Origin: Franconibacter helveticus LMG 23732
GTDB lineage: Bacteria > Pseudomonadota > Gammaproteobacteria > Enterobacterales > Enterobacteriaceae
NCBI RefSeq assembly: GCF_000463115.2
Contig: NZ_AWFX01000006.1
Location: 1 to 64,000, forward strand
DNA: 64,000 bases
Direction: 5' to 3'
Below the pieces are notes generated by a model. The model was not told the DNA's origin. It searched no databases and was given only the letters and a program-made list of their open reading frames with translations. How positions within the stretch are numbered: position 1 is the first letter of the stretch; each line of letters starts with the position of its first letter. This document shows, piece after piece, positions 23,788-32,843 of this stretch. The position numbers and the translations under genes are program-made.

Positions 23788-25437
23788 ATGAAAAACATCA
23801 ATCCGAAGCAGACCTCCGCATGGCAGGCGTTAGAGCAGCACTATGCCGAGATGAAAGATGTAAAAATCGCCGATCTGTTCGCGAAAGACGCCGACCGCTT
23901 CAGCAAATTCTCCGCCACTTTCAACGACCTGATGCTGGTCGATTACTCCAAAAACCGCATTACCGAAGAGACCCTGAGCAAGCTGCAAGCGCTGGCGAAA
24001 GAGACCGATCTGGCGGGCGCCATCAAGTCGATGTTCTCCGGTGAAAAGATTAACCGCACCGAAGACCGCGCCGTACTGCACGTCGCGCTGCGCAACCGTA
24101 GCAATACCCCGATCCTGGTTGACGGCAAAGACGTTATGCCGGAAGTGAACGCGGTGCTGGAGAAGATGAAAACCTTCTCTGAGGCTATCATCTCCGGGCA
24201 GTGGAAAGGCTATACCGGCAAGCCGATTACCGACGTGGTGAACATTGGCATCGGCGGCTCCGACTTAGGCCCGTTCATGGTGACCGAAGCGCTGCGCCCG
24301 TATAAAAATCATCTCAACATGCACTTTGTTTCTAACGTAGACGGCACCCATATCGCCGAAGTGCTGAAGAAAGTGAACCCGGAATCTACCCTGTTCCTCG
24401 TGGCGTCTAAAACGTTCACCACCCAGGAAACCATGACCAACGCCCACAGCGCGCGCGACTGGTTCCTGAAAACCGCAGGCGACCAGCAGCACGTAGCGAA
24501 ACACTTCGCCGCGCTCTCCACTAACGCCAAAGCGGTTGGCGATTTCGGCATCGACACCGCTAACATGTTCGAGTTCTGGGACTGGGTCGGCGGGCGCTAC
24601 TCGCTCTGGTCTGCTATCGGCCTTTCTATCATTCTCTCCGTGGGCTTCGACAACTTTGTTGAACTGCTCAGCGGCGCGCATGAGATGGACAAACACTTCT
24701 CCACCGCCGCGCCTGAACAAAACCTGCCGGTGCTGCTGGCGCTTATCGGCATCTGGTACAACAACTTCTTTGGCGCCGAAACCGAAGCCATTCTGCCGTA
24801 TGACCAGTACATGCACCGCTTTGCCGCTTACTTCCAGCAGGGCAACATGGAATCCAACGGCAAGTTTGTCGACCGCAACGGCAATCCGGTGGATTACCAG
24901 ACCGGCCCTATCATCTGGGGCGAACCGGGCACCAACGGCCAGCACGCTTTCTACCAGTTGATCCACCAGGGCACCAAGCTGGTGCCGTGCGATTTCATCG
25001 CGCCGGCTATCACCCATAACCCGCTTTCCGATCACCACCAGAAGCTGCTCTCTAACTTCTTCGCGCAGACCGAAGCGTTAGCGTTTGGTAAATCCCGCGA
25101 CGTTGTGGAGCAGGAATTCCGCGACCAGGGTAAAGACCCGGCGCAGCTTGAGCACGTGGTGCCGTTTAAAGTGTTTGAAGGCAACCGCCCGACTAACTCT
25201 ATCCTGCTGCGTGAAATCACCCCGTTCAGCCTGGGCGCGCTGATTGCGCTCTACGAGCATAAGATTTTCACCCAGGGCGCGATCCTGAATATCTTTACCT
25301 TCGACCAGTGGGGCGTGGAGCTTGGCAAACAGCTTGCCAACCGTATCCTGCCGGAGCTTGGCGACAGCCAGGAAATCAACAGCCACGACAGTTCTACCAA
25401 CGGCCTGATTAACCGTTATAAAGCGTGGCGCGCGTAA
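23788..25437 (+). CDS. pgi: Glucose-6-phosphate isomerase
   Basis: Pgi interconverts glucose 6-phosphate and fructose 6-phosphate at the start of glycolysis. The 549-residue length equals the E. coli enzyme. The sugar-phosphate binding SIS signature is seen in [19 protein letters not shown] (near residue 152), the family pattern [17 protein letters not shown] near residue 265, the catalytic glutamate-histidine region in [13 protein letters not shown] and [11 protein letters not shown], and the catalytic lysine in [10 protein letters not shown] at the C-terminus. It is a single-gene unit with a strong terminator. Codon use is typical of a highly expressed gene. Confidence 0.98.
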   Translation: MKNINPKQTSAWQALEQHYAEMKDVKIADLFAKDADRFSKFSATFNDLMLVDYSKNRITEETLSKLQALAKETDLAGAIKSMFSGEKINRTEDRAVLHVALRNRSNTPILVDGKDVMPEVNAVLEKMKTFSEAIISGQWKGYTGKPITDVVNIGIGGSDLGPFMVTEALRPYKNHLNMHFVSNVDGTHIAEVLKKVNPESTLFLVASKTFTTQETMTNAHSARDWFLKTAGDQQHVAKHFAALSTNAKAVGDFGIDTANMFEFWDWVGGRYSLWSAIGLSIILSVGFDNFVELLSGAHEMDKHFSTAAPEQNLPVLLALIGIWYNNFFGAETEAILPYDQYMHRFAAYFQQGNMESNGKFVDRNGNPVDYQTGPIIWGEPGTNGQHAFYQLIHQGTKLVPCDFIAPAITHNPLSDHHQKLLSNFFAQTEALAFGKSRDVVEQEFRDQGKDPAQLEHVVPFKVFEGNRPTNSILLREITPFSLGALIALYEHKIFTQGAILNIFTFDQWGVELGKQLANRILPELGDSQEINSHDSSTNGLINRYKAWRA

Positions 25438-25456
25438 TTAACGCGTTATGCGAAAT

Positions 25457-25487
25457 AATGCCGGCCTGAGCGCCGGCATTTTTTTTA
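25457..25487 (+). terminator. pgi terminator
   Basis: AATGCCGGC pairs with GCCGGCATT around CTGAGC, followed by eight T. Confidence 0.95.
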
Positions 25488-25580
25488 TCAGATAAATCCC
25501 GTTGCGCGCCTTTTGCCGTCGGTGAGCTTTGAGGTTAATCTGAAAAAGTCTTTTCACGCTTTCCGTTTATCCTGGCGATT

Positions 25581-25594
25581 TAGGAATATCCGGA
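25581..25594 (+). promoter_or_regulatory. Candidate RcsB/RcsAB box upstream of yjbE
   Basis: TAGGAATATCCGGA matches the RcsAB box TAAGAATATTCCTA at 10 of 14 positions. The yjb operon is part of the Rcs regulon in E. coli. It lies about 160 bases before a likely -10 element TATACT (25740-25745). The remaining gap 25488-25804 is AT-rich and I see no gene in it. Confidence 0.5.
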
Positions 25595-25804
25595 TAAGCC
25601 CGTGCCTGGAATATATTTTAAGTCACTGAAAATAATTATTTTTTAATTAAATTTTTGCGTCCAGCGTTTTGATTTTATCTATTTATCCTAAAACCTGCCG
25701 CCTATTTCCCGATGCCATAAACCTGCGCGCGTTGTTGTGTATACTCGATGGCGCCTGAAACCCTTTCGGGCACATCTCCATTCATTCAATGAAGGGAAAT
25801 TGTT

Positions 25805-26050
25805 ATGAAAAAAATCGTTTATGGCATTTTTGCCATAGCAGCGCTGAGCGCGACTGCGGCCAACGCGGAGCCGGTAGCCACCGGTGACGCGGCGGGTGCG
25901 GCGGCGACGTCGGTGTCGGTAGGTACGTCTACTGCAACGACAACCAGCACTGTCGGGTCGGTTGTCGGCGTAGCGCTCGCTGCGACCGGTGGCGGCGACG
26001 GTTCTAACACCGGGACCACCACCACAACCACCACCAGCACCACGCAGTAA
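25805..26050 (+). CDS. yjbE: YjbE, small secreted protein of the yjbEFGH exopolysaccharide operon
   Basis: The 81-residue protein has a classical signal peptide ([21 protein letters not shown]) and a mature part of low complexity made almost wholly of Ala, Gly, Ser, Thr and Val, ending in a threonine run. It corresponds to E. coli YjbE (80 residues). The operon affects production of an extracellular polysaccharide and is induced through Rcs and osmotic stress; the role of YjbE itself is unknown. It is separated from yjbF by a terminator-like hairpin, so it may be made in excess over the others. Confidence 0.9.
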   Translation: MKKIVYGIFAIAALSATAANAEPVATGDAAGAAATSVSVGTSTATTTSTVGSVVGVALAATGGGDGSNTGTTTTTTTSTTQ

Positions 26051-26063
26051 CCTTCGGTGCTTT

Positions 26064-26095
26064 AACCATAACCACACTACGGTGTGGTTATTTTG
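26064..26095 (+). terminator. Hairpin with T-run between yjbE and yjbF
   Basis: ATAACCACAC pairs with GTGTGGTTAT around TACG, followed by TTT. As yjbF follows only 17 bases later with no obvious promoter, this is likely a partial terminator within the operon. Confidence 0.75.
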
Positions 26096-26111
26096 ACCCT
26101 GAGGAAATGTC

Positions 26112-26750
26112 GTGAAGCGACTCGCGATTGTGATGCTCTGCCTGCTTCTCCAGGCCTGTTCCTCCAATATCAAAGGAATGGCAACCTCTTTCTGGCGTGG
26201 CGTCACGGGCGCCGATGGCGTCCATCTGACAGACGAAGATATTCAAAATATGCCTTACGCCAGCCAGTACATGACACTAAACAACGGTCCGCAGCTGTTT
26301 GTGGTGCTGGCGTTTTCAGAAAACGGCCAACAAAAATGGGTGACCCAGGACCACGCCACGCTGATAACCCAGCACGGGCGGCTGGTGAAAACCGTTAATC
26401 TGCGCGACAACCTGATAAGCGTAACGAACATCAGCGACGATCCTTTACTGAAAGCGAACCAGATTATTGACGGTGCAGGCTGGACGCGCGTGATGGGCTG
26501 GACGGAGAACGGCCAGACGCGTTATGCCACGGCGCGCTCCACGTTTACCTGGGACGGCACAGACAGCGTGCAGGTGGGGAGCGAATCCACGCCGGTCCGC
26601 GTGCTGGACGAAGAGGTCGTCACGCAAGCGGCAAGCTGGCATAACCGCTACTGGGTCGACAGCGAAGGCGTTGTACGCCAGTCGAAACAGTACCTTGGCG
26701 CAGGTTATTTCCCGGTTACCACCATCCTGTTGAAGGCAGCAAAAGAATGA
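26112..26750 (+). CDS. yjbF: YjbF lipoprotein
   Basis: YjbF is a 212-residue lipoprotein with GTG start behind GAGGAAATG. The signal peptide ends in a lipobox (LCLLLQAC), with the lipidated cysteine near residue 16 followed by SSN, which suggests outer-membrane sorting. It belongs to the family of GfcB/YmcC proteins of group 4 capsule operons. YjbF, YjbG and YjbH parallel GfcB, GfcC and GfcD. The mature protein is mainly beta-rich. Its stop codon overlaps the yjbG start (ATGA), so the two are coupled. Confidence 0.93.
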   Translation: MKRLAIVMLCLLLQACSSNIKGMATSFWRGVTGADGVHLTDEDIQNMPYASQYMTLNNGPQLFVVLAFSENGQQKWVTQDHATLITQHGRLVKTVNLRDNLISVTNISDDPLLKANQIIDGAGWTRVMGWTENGQTRYATARSTFTWDGTDSVQVGSESTPVRVLDEEVVTQAASWHNRYWVDSEGVVRQSKQYLGAGYFPVTTILLKAAKE

Positions 26751-27481
26751 AAATAGCAGCCCTCGCCTCACTGATTTTAAGCCTCGGCAGCCTGTCGGCG
26801 TTCGCCGCAGGCACCATTACGGTTTATCCCGAACACACACAGCCCCTGAAAGTGACCGGCGCGCAGAAGCTCGCTGACCTCGTTACCCAGCCGCAGCTTG
26901 CGCAAAGCTGGTGGCCGGGCGCGGTGATTAGCGAACGTCAGGCCAGCGCCGTCGCGCAGCAGCAGCATCAGGCGCTGCTGGGAAGGCTGGCGGCGCTCGC
27001 GGCTGATGAAGACGCGGATGACGCCGCCGCCATCAACAGCGTGCGCCAGCAACTCGCTGCGCTGAAAGTGACAGGCCGCCAGTTTATTAATCTGGATCCG
27101 GACAGCGTGCGGGTAAGCCCGAGCAACAATGTGCCGCTGGAAGGCGAATACTCGCTGTGGGTCGGGCCGCAGCCCACCACGGTTACGCTAATGGGTCTGG
27201 TAAGTTCCCCTGGCCCGAAACCGTTCACGCCGGGAAAGTCGGTGGCCGATTATCTGGATGAAGTCAGCCGGCTTAGCGGCGGCGAGCGCAGCTACGCCTG
27301 GGTGGTCTACCCCGACGGACGCACGCAAAACGTCCCCGTCGCTTACTGGAACAAACGTCACGTGGAGCCGATGCCCGGCAGCATTATCTACCTGGGTTTC
27401 GCAGAGCACACTTTTACCTCTTCTTATGACGATCTGAACGAGCAAATACTTCGCTCCCTGACGCAGCGGATACCGGATTGA
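26747..27481 (+). CDS. yjbG: YjbG, periplasmic capsule-operon protein (GfcC family)
   Basis: The 244-residue protein begins with a signal peptide ([22 protein letters not shown]) and belongs to the GfcC/YmcB family, whose structure contains two SLBB-like beta-grasp domains. The second of these is marked by [21 protein letters not shown] and the following [11 protein letters not shown]. It is predicted periplasmic and works with YjbF and YjbH in exopolysaccharide handling. It overlaps yjbF by four bases and yjbH by one (TGATG), indicating tight coupling. Confidence 0.92.
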   Translation: MKIAALASLILSLGSLSAFAAGTITVYPEHTQPLKVTGAQKLADLVTQPQLAQSWWPGAVISERQASAVAQQQHQALLGRLAALAADEDADDAAAINSVRQQLAALKVTGRQFINLDPDSVRVSPSNNVPLEGEYSLWVGPQPTTVTLMGLVSSPGPKPFTPGKSVADYLDEVSRLSGGERSYAWVVYPDGRTQNVPVAYWNKRHVEPMPGSIIYLGFAEHTFTSSYDDLNEQILRSLTQRIPD

Positions 27482-29577
27482 TGAAGAAACGCTATTTTTA
27501 CAGTTTGCTGGCGCTGTCGGTCTCCTGCGCCTGTCATGCCGAAACGTACCCCGCGCCGGTCGGCCCTTCGCAGTCCGACTTCGGCGGCGTGGGCCTGATG
27601 CAAACTCCCACGGCGCGCATGGCGCGGGAAGGGGAGTTGAGTCTCAACTACCGTGATAACGACCAGTACCGCTATTACTCGGCTTCTGTTCAGCTTTTCC
27701 CCTGGCTGGAAACCACGCTGCGCTATACGGACGTTCGAACCAGAAACTACAGCAGCGTCGAGTCGTTTTCCGGCAACCAGACCTATAAAGATAAAGCCTT
27801 CGATGTGAAGCTGCGGCTGTGGGAAGAGAGCTACTTTCTGCCGCAGGTGGCGGTGGGGGCGCGAGATTTGGGCGGTACGGGGCTGTTCGACGGCGAATAC
27901 ATCGTGGCCAATAAAGCCTGGGGGCCGTTTGATTTCTCGCTCGGCCTGGGCTGGGGCTACCTTGGCACCAGCGGCAACGTTAAAAACCCGTTCTGCGAAT
28001 ATGACGACAAGTTCTGCTACCGCGACCCGAGCTACCAGAAAGCGGGCTCCATCGACGGCAGCGCCATGTTCCATGGCCCGGCGGCAATCTTTGGCGGCGT
28101 GGAGTACCAGACGCCGTGGCAGCCGCTGCGCCTGAAGCTTGAGTACGAAGGCAACAACTACAGCGAAGATTTTGCCGGTAAAATCGACCAGAAGAGCAAA
28201 TTTAACGTCGGCGCGATTTATCGCGTCGCCGACTGGGCGGACGTAAACCTGAGCTATGAGCGCGGCAACACGCTGATGTTCGGCTTTACATTACGCACTA
28301 ACTTCAACGATCTGCGCCCTTCTTACAACGATAATCGCCGCCCGGAATACCAGCCGCAGCCGCAGGAGGAGATCCTTCAGCACAGCGTGGTGGCGAACCA
28401 GCTTACCTCGCTCAAATACAACGCCGGGCTGAACAACCCGCAGATCCAGGTGAAAGGCGACACGCTTTATGTCACCGGCGAGCAGTTCAAATACCGCGAC
28501 TCGCAGGAAGGCATCGAGCGCGCGAACCGCATCATCATGAACGATCTGCCAGAAGGGGTGCGCACCATTCGCGTAACCGAAACGCGCCTGAATATGCCGC
28601 AGGTAACCACGGAAACAGACGTCGCGAGCCTGAAACGCCATCTGGAGGGCGAGCCGCTCGGCCATGAAACCGAGCTGGCGCAAAAACGCATGGAGCCTAT
28701 AGTGCCGCAGAGCACCGAGCAGGGCTGGTACATTGAGAAATCGCGCTTTAACTTCTCGCTCAACCCGGTGCTGAACCAGTCTTTCGGCGGGCCGGAAAGC
28801 TTCTACATGTACCAGGTCGGCGTGATGGCGACGGCAGATTTGTGGCTTACCGATCACTTGCTGACGACCGGCAGCCTGTTCGCCAATATCGCCAATAACT
28901 ACGACAAATTTAACTACACCAACCCGCCGAACGACTCGGCGTTGCCGCGTGTGCGTACCCACGTGCGTGATTACGTAGAAAATAACTATTACGTGAACAA
29001 CGCGCAGGCGAACTACTTCCAGTACCTGGGCAATAGCTGGTACGGCCAGGTTTATGGCGGTTATCTGGAAACCATGTACGGCGGCGCGGGCGCGGAAGTG
29101 CTTTACCGTCCGGTAGACAGCAACTGGGCCTTCGGTCTGGATGCAAACTATGTGAAGCAGCGCGACTGGACCAGTCCGCAGAACATGATGAAGTTTACCG
29201 ACTACAGCGTGAAAACCGGGCATCTGACCGCTTACTGGACGCCGTCATTTGCGCAGGACGTGCTGATTAAAGCGAGCGTCGGCCAGTATCTGGCAGGCGA
29301 TAAAGGCGGCACGCTGGAGGTTGCTAAGCACTTCGACAGCGGCATTGTGGTGGGCGCTTACGCCACTATCACTAACGTCTCGCCGGATGAATATGGCGAA
29401 GGGGACTTCACCAAAGGGGTATACGTTTCGGTGCCGTTCGATCTCTTCTCCGGCGGCGCCACGCGCAGCCGCGCAGCGATTGGCTGGACCCCGCTTACCC
29501 GTGACGGCGGCCAGATGCTGGGACGCAAGTTTGATCTCTACAGCATGACCAGCGATAAGAGCGTGAACTTCCGTTAA
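27481..29577 (+). CDS. yjbH: YjbH, outer-membrane protein of exopolysaccharide export (GfcD family)
   Basis: YjbH is 698 residues, as in E. coli, with a signal peptide ([20 protein letters not shown]). It contains two beta-barrel-like halves, as in GfcD: the first has [20 protein letters not shown] near residue 38, the second covers roughly 420-698 and ends with the strand [14 protein letters not shown], where the terminal F-R is close to a typical barrel end. It is thought to sit in the outer membrane and assist polysaccharide passage. The ATG at 27481 shares its first base with the yjbG stop codon; a TTG one codon earlier is not needed. Confidence 0.93.
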   Translation: MKKRYFYSLLALSVSCACHAETYPAPVGPSQSDFGGVGLMQTPTARMAREGELSLNYRDNDQYRYYSASVQLFPWLETTLRYTDVRTRNYSSVESFSGNQTYKDKAFDVKLRLWEESYFLPQVAVGARDLGGTGLFDGEYIVANKAWGPFDFSLGLGWGYLGTSGNVKNPFCEYDDKFCYRDPSYQKAGSIDGSAMFHGPAAIFGGVEYQTPWQPLRLKLEYEGNNYSEDFAGKIDQKSKFNVGAIYRVADWADVNLSYERGNTLMFGFTLRTNFNDLRPSYNDNRRPEYQPQPQEEILQHSVVANQLTSLKYNAGLNNPQIQVKGDTLYVTGEQFKYRDSQEGIERANRIIMNDLPEGVRTIRVTETRLNMPQVTTETDVASLKRHLEGEPLGHETELAQKRMEPIVPQSTEQGWYIEKSRFNFSLNPVLNQSFGGPESFYMYQVGVMATADLWLTDHLLTTGSLFANIANNYDKFNYTNPPNDSALPRVRTHVRDYVENNYYVNNAQANYFQYLGNSWYGQVYGGYLETMYGGAGAEVLYRPVDSNWAFGLDANYVKQRDWTSPQNMMKFTDYSVKTGHLTAYWTPSFAQDVLIKASVGQYLAGDKGGTLEVAKHFDSGIVVGAYATITNVSPDEYGEGDFTKGVYVSVPFDLFSGGATRSRAAIGWTPLTRDGGQMLGRKFDLYSMTSDKSVNFR

Positions 29578-29600
29578 GGCGACGCAGCCGTTGATCCTGA

Positions 29601-29624
29601 CCCTCTCCCCGCCGGGGAGAGGGG
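29601..29624 (+). repeat. CCCTCTCCCC palindrome after yjbH
   Basis: CCCTCTCCCC and GGGGAGAGGGG form a very stable hairpin with a GCC loop. No T-run follows. Palindromes of this type are scattered between genes of Enterobacter-like genomes, and it may stabilise the yjb mRNA 3' end. Confidence 0.6.
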
Positions 29625-29657
29625 AGAGTCAGCAAGCCGTTTCGCTTTCAGATAACG

Positions 29658-30128
29658 CTACAAGCGGCGTAAAAGCCGGGCCGGGTTGCCAGCGTAAACC
29701 CCTTTTTCGCTAATCGATTTGGTGACTACGCTGCCCGCGCCAATTACCGCGCCGTCGCAGACAGAAACCGCAAGAATGGTCGCGCCGCTGCCGATCGACA
29801 CCTCATCGCCAATCACGATTTTCCCCCAGCTTTCACGGTCCGGGTTGGGCTTGCCTTCACGAAACATGTCGTTAGCGAACATCACGCCGTGGCCGATAAA
29901 ACAGCGTTCGCCAATGGTCACCGACTCGCAAATAAACGCGTGCGACTGGACGCGGGTGCCGCGGCCAATACGGGTGTGGCTCTGGATCTCGACAAACGGC
30001 CCGATAAATACGCCATCGCCCAGTTCACAACCGTAAAGGTTAGCTGGCTCGTAAATCACCACGTCGCGGCCCACGGTAACGTTTTTCACGCCGACGCTGC
30101 GGCGCGTGGGTGTCTCAGGCATTGTCAT
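29658..30128 (-). CDS. Hexapeptide-repeat (left-handed beta-helix) acyltransferase
   Basis: The 156-residue protein is built of imperfect hexapeptide repeats with small-residue spacing (VGVKNVTVGRDVVIYEPANL, VFIGPFVEIQ, IGRGTRVQSHAFICESVTIG, VSIGSGATILAVSVCDGAVI, GAGSVVTKSI) and closes with the usual AGNPARLLRRL end. Such proteins act as trimers that acetylate sugar or nucleotide-sugar amines or hydroxyls. The histidine of GHGVMFAND is a candidate catalytic residue. The substrate is unknown. It is the last gene of a three-gene cassette and overlaps the GNAT gene by 14 bases. ATG at 30128 is chosen; a TTG one codon earlier and ATG at 30122 are alternatives. Confidence 0.82.
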   Translation of the reverse strand: MTMPETPTRRSVGVKNVTVGRDVVIYEPANLYGCELGDGVFIGPFVEIQSHTRIGRGTRVQSHAFICESVTIGERCFIGHGVMFANDMFREGKPNPDRESWGKIVIGDEVSIGSGATILAVSVCDGAVIGAGSVVTKSISEKGVYAGNPARLLRRL

Positions 30129-30639
30129 CAAGCGCTTTCCCCATAATAAACAGCACGCTCTGCTGCGTGGCGCTGCTGAAAAGGGTCTGAGTGAGCATCT
30201 TCAGACCGCGAGCCTCGTAAAAGCGGCGCGCGCCCGCATTCGCTTCCAGCACCTCCAGCCAGAGCCAGGTCTCATTTTCGGCCCGCGCTTCGCGAAGGAT
30301 CGCCTGCCAGAACGCTTCGCCGTAGCCTTTGCCCGTTTCGCCAGGCATCAGATAGAGCTTGTGCAGCAACGCGCCGGTCTGGTTACGCTCCGGCACGGGC
30401 CTGCGCCAGGAGAGTTTCGCGAAGCCTGTCGGCTGCGCCGCTTCGGCAATCAGCCAGCGCACACCGGGCGTGTTCAGGCTTTGTTGCAGCGCCGCCACGC
30501 TATATTCCGCCTCAAGAAACGCGCTCAGCTCGTTTTCGCTGTTCCACAGATGCGCGAAATGATGACGGTAGGTGCGAAAGCCCATCTCGCTGAGCAGCGC
30601 GGCGTCACTGGCAGTGGCGCGGCGAAATAGCAGTTCCAT
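30115..30639 (-). CDS. GNAT-family N-acetyltransferase
   Basis: The 174-residue protein has a GNAT fold: FRRATASDAALLSEMGF at the N-terminus, the acetyl-CoA motif LHKLYLMPGETGKGYGEAFW near residue 95, and LEVLEANAGARRFYEARGLK near 135. The typical R/Q-x-x-G-x-G/A loop is ETGKGYG here. The acceptor is unknown. It is the middle gene of the cassette: its start overlaps the racemase-like gene stop (ATGA) and its 3' end overlaps the hexapeptide acyltransferase. Tight coupling suggests the three proteins act in one pathway. I do not recognise a gene name. Confidence 0.82.
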   Translation of the reverse strand: MELLFRRATASDAALLSEMGFRTYRHHFAHLWNSENELSAFLEAEYSVAALQQSLNTPGVRWLIAEAAQPTGFAKLSWRRPVPERNQTGALLHKLYLMPGETGKGYGEAFWQAILREARAENETWLWLEVLEANAGARRFYEARGLKMLTQTLFSSATQQSVLFIMGKALDDNA

Positions 30640-31292
30640 CAGGCCTGCGCACCGAAAATAGACTGAAGCCGCGTCCACTCGCGATGCAGCGCGCTGTGCG
30701 GGCTGGTCAGCACTTTCGGGTGCGTAATCCGGCTTTTTGCGCCAGCCATAGAAGCCTGCGCCAGCGCCACGCAGCCTGCGCCTTCATCCAGCGCCTGCTG
30801 CGCCCGTTCGGCTATCATTGCAAAGTACGCTTCAAGCTGGCCTGCTTTAAATGCATCCCAGGCCCCGGGAATCAGCTCCACCGCCAGCGGCGCGTTCGGC
30901 GCCACGGCGCGAAACAGCGCGGCGGTAGGTTTGATGGTGGTGGGGGCGGCGCACAGCACCACGACAGGCCCGCCCGCGCGTGCCGCTGCCGCTTCCTGCG
31001 CCAGCGCCAGGTCAACGCGCACAATGCCCGGATCCTGCGCCAGGTAGTTTGCCGCCGAACCCAGCGTTGAGCAGGTGAGCAACACCACATCAGCATCGGT
31101 ACGCAGCTCCGCCAGCGCGGCGATGGTCTCTTTTTCAATCTCCGGCGTCATGCCGCCCGCCGCTTCCGCCTGCGCAAGCAGGTGCGGCATAACCTGATGG
31201 CTCAACGTTCCTGCCGGAATACCCACTTCCCGCGCCGCGTGTTCAAAAACGTCTACGTTGCTTTGCGCCGTATGCAGACAGGCAATTTTCAT
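30639..31292 (-). CDS. Aspartate/glutamate racemase-superfamily protein
   Basis: The 217-residue protein starts MKIACLHTAQSNVDVFEHA and carries the first catalytic cysteine of the Asp/Glu racemase superfamily in VLLTCSTLGSAANYL (near residue 73). The second position, normally a cysteine in a C-T/S motif, reads GCVALAQASMAG near residue 170; a cysteine is present a few residues earlier than expected but the canonical one is replaced by Gln-Ala-Ser. It may thus be a one-cysteine member such as a decarboxylase or isomerase of the superfamily rather than a true racemase. It heads a three-gene overlapping unit and has an AAGGGAAAA ribosome site. A promoter shared with divergent psiE lies in the 146 bases upstream. 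Confidence 0.8.
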   Translation of the reverse strand: MKIACLHTAQSNVDVFEHAAREVGIPAGTLSHQVMPHLLAQAEAAGGMTPEIEKETIAALAELRTDADVVLLTCSTLGSAANYLAQDPGIVRVDLALAQEAAAARAGGPVVVLCAAPTTIKPTAALFRAVAPNAPLAVELIPGAWDAFKAGQLEAYFAMIAERAQQALDEGAGCVALAQASMAGAKSRITHPKVLTSPHSALHREWTRLQSIFGAQA

Positions 31293-31438
31293 CGTTTTCC
31301 CTTTTAAAATAATGCGTAACAAAACCATTAACTGTGGTAGAGCGAAACGGCCTGCGCAAAAGATAAACAAAAAATATGGATCTACGTCACATTTTTCCCG
31401 TATAACAGCCTCGGGATCGCAGAAAACGAGGTGTTGCC

Positions 31439-31855
31439 ATGATGTTCATCTCTTCGCGTGCACGGGTGGAGCTTATCTCTACCATCCTTCAGACGGTGCT
31501 TAACCTGGGGCTGCTAAGCCTCGGGCTGATACTGGTGATTTTTCTTGGCAAGGAGACGCTGCACCTTGCCGATGTGCTTTTCTCGCCCAACGAGCAGGCC
31601 AGCAAATATGAGCTGGTGGAAGGGCTGGTGGTCTACTTTCTCTACTTTGAGTTTATTGCCCTGATTGTGAAATATTTCCAGTCCGGCTTTCACTTTCCGC
31701 TGCGCTATTTTGTTTACATCGGCATTACCGCCATTGTGCGGCTGATTATCGTCGACCATAAATCGCCAATGGACGTGCTGGTTTACTCCGGCGCCATCCT
31801 GCTGCTGGTGCTGGCCTTGTGGCTGTGTAACTCGAAACGCCTGAAGCGGGAATAA
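31439..31855 (+). CDS. psiE: Phosphate-starvation-inducible protein PsiE
   Basis: PsiE is a small inner-membrane protein of 138 residues with four hydrophobic segments (for example [50 protein letters not shown] and [17 protein letters not shown]). It matches E. coli PsiE closely, notably [20 protein letters not shown] and the basic C-terminus SKRLKRE. In E. coli it is induced by phosphate starvation; I could not find a convincing Pho box in the 146-base upstream gap. Its function is unknown. Two adjacent ATG codons (31439, 31442) are possible starts. Confidence 0.93.
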   Translation: MMFISSRARVELISTILQTVLNLGLLSLGLILVIFLGKETLHLADVLFSPNEQASKYELVEGLVVYFLYFEFIALIVKYFQSGFHFPLRYFVYIGITAIVRLIIVDHKSPMDVLVYSGAILLLVLALWLCNSKRLKRE

Positions 31856-31884
31856 AAATGGCGGCCCGCGGGCCGCCAAAAAAC
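31853..31884 (-). terminator. malEFG terminator
   Basis: A 20-base perfect palindrome (31859-31878, TGGCGGCCCG and its complement) is followed on the minus strand by ATTTTTATT. It lies between psiE and malG and would end the malEFG transcript; its T-run lies over the psiE stop codon. Confidence 0.8.
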
Positions 31885-31940
31885 ATCACAAGTCAGGGAT
31901 AAGACTGAGGGTTACAGTGGCACAACAATGATGAAACTTT

Positions 31941-32831
31941 TTAACCTTTCACGCCGCCCGCCGTCAGGCCGCTAACCAGCCAGCGCTGCGCCAGCAGGAA
32001 GACCACAGTGATAGGGATAGCGGAAAGCACCGCCGCGGCCGCAAAGTCGCCCCACAGGTAGTTCTGCGGATTGAGGTATTGCTGCATTCCCACCGCCAGC
32101 GTGTAGCTGTTCACATCACGCAGCAGCAGCGAGGCGACCGGTACTTCGGTAATGGCTGCGATAAACGACAGAATAAACACGACCGCAAGGATAGGCACCG
32201 AAAGCGGCAACAGCACCAGGCGGAAAGCCTGCCACGGCGTCGCGCCATCCAGCGCCGCCGCTTCTTCAAGCGACCCGTCGATGGTTTCGAAATAGCCTTT
32301 GATCGTCCAGACGTGCAGCGCAATGCCGCCCAGATAGGCGAAGATCACCCCGCCGTGCGTGTTCAGGCCGATAAACGGAATGTACTGACCGAGCCTGTCG
32401 AATAACGCATAGAGCGCCACCAGCGACAGCACCGCAGGGAACATCTGGAATATCAGCATCCCTTTCAGCAACGCCGATTTCCCGGCGAAGCGCATGCGGG
32501 CAAAAGCGTAGGCGCAGGTGGTGGAGAGCGCCACGATGCCCACCGCCGTGATGCCTGCGATTTTCACCGAGTTCCACAGCCACAGCAGCACCGGGAAGGG
32601 GGGCGGCAGCACGCGGCCATCGGCATGCGTCACGCTAAAGCCGAGCGCCAGTTTCCAGTGTTCCCAGGAAACCTGGTCCGGGATCAGGCTGCCGGTGGCG
32701 AAGTTGCCGGGGCGCAGCGAAATGGCGATCACCATCAGCAGCGGAAACATAATGGCGGCGATAAACGCCAGCAGCAGCAGGTGAGTCACCAGCAGGCGCA
32801 GCTTCTGGGATTTCGGTTGAACCATAGCCAT
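31941..32831 (-). CDS. malG: Maltose/maltodextrin ABC transporter permease MalG
   Basis: MalG is one of two inner-membrane permeases of the MalFGK2 maltose importer. Its 296 residues equal E. coli MalG. Six membrane helices are evident. The cytoplasmic EAA loop that docks MalK is [20 protein letters not shown] near residue 190. The C-terminal LTAGGVKG extends into the MalK dimer in the E. coli structure and is present. It follows malF by 12 bases and ends the malEFG operon before a strong terminator. Confidence 0.97.
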   Translation of the reverse strand: MAMVQPKSQKLRLLVTHLLLLAFIAAIMFPLLMVIAISLRPGNFATGSLIPDQVSWEHWKLALGFSVTHADGRVLPPPFPVLLWLWNSVKIAGITAVGIVALSTTCAYAFARMRFAGKSALLKGMLIFQMFPAVLSLVALYALFDRLGQYIPFIGLNTHGGVIFAYLGGIALHVWTIKGYFETIDGSLEEAAALDGATPWQAFRLVLLPLSVPILAVVFILSFIAAITEVPVASLLLRDVNSYTLAVGMQQYLNPQNYLWGDFAAAAVLSAIPITVVFLLAQRWLVSGLTAGGVKG

Positions 32832-32843
32832 GTGTCGTCCTCC

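Noticed and set aside
28291..29223. A 310-codon frame antisense to yjbH
   Set aside because: Shadow of yjbH codon bias with no recognisable domain.
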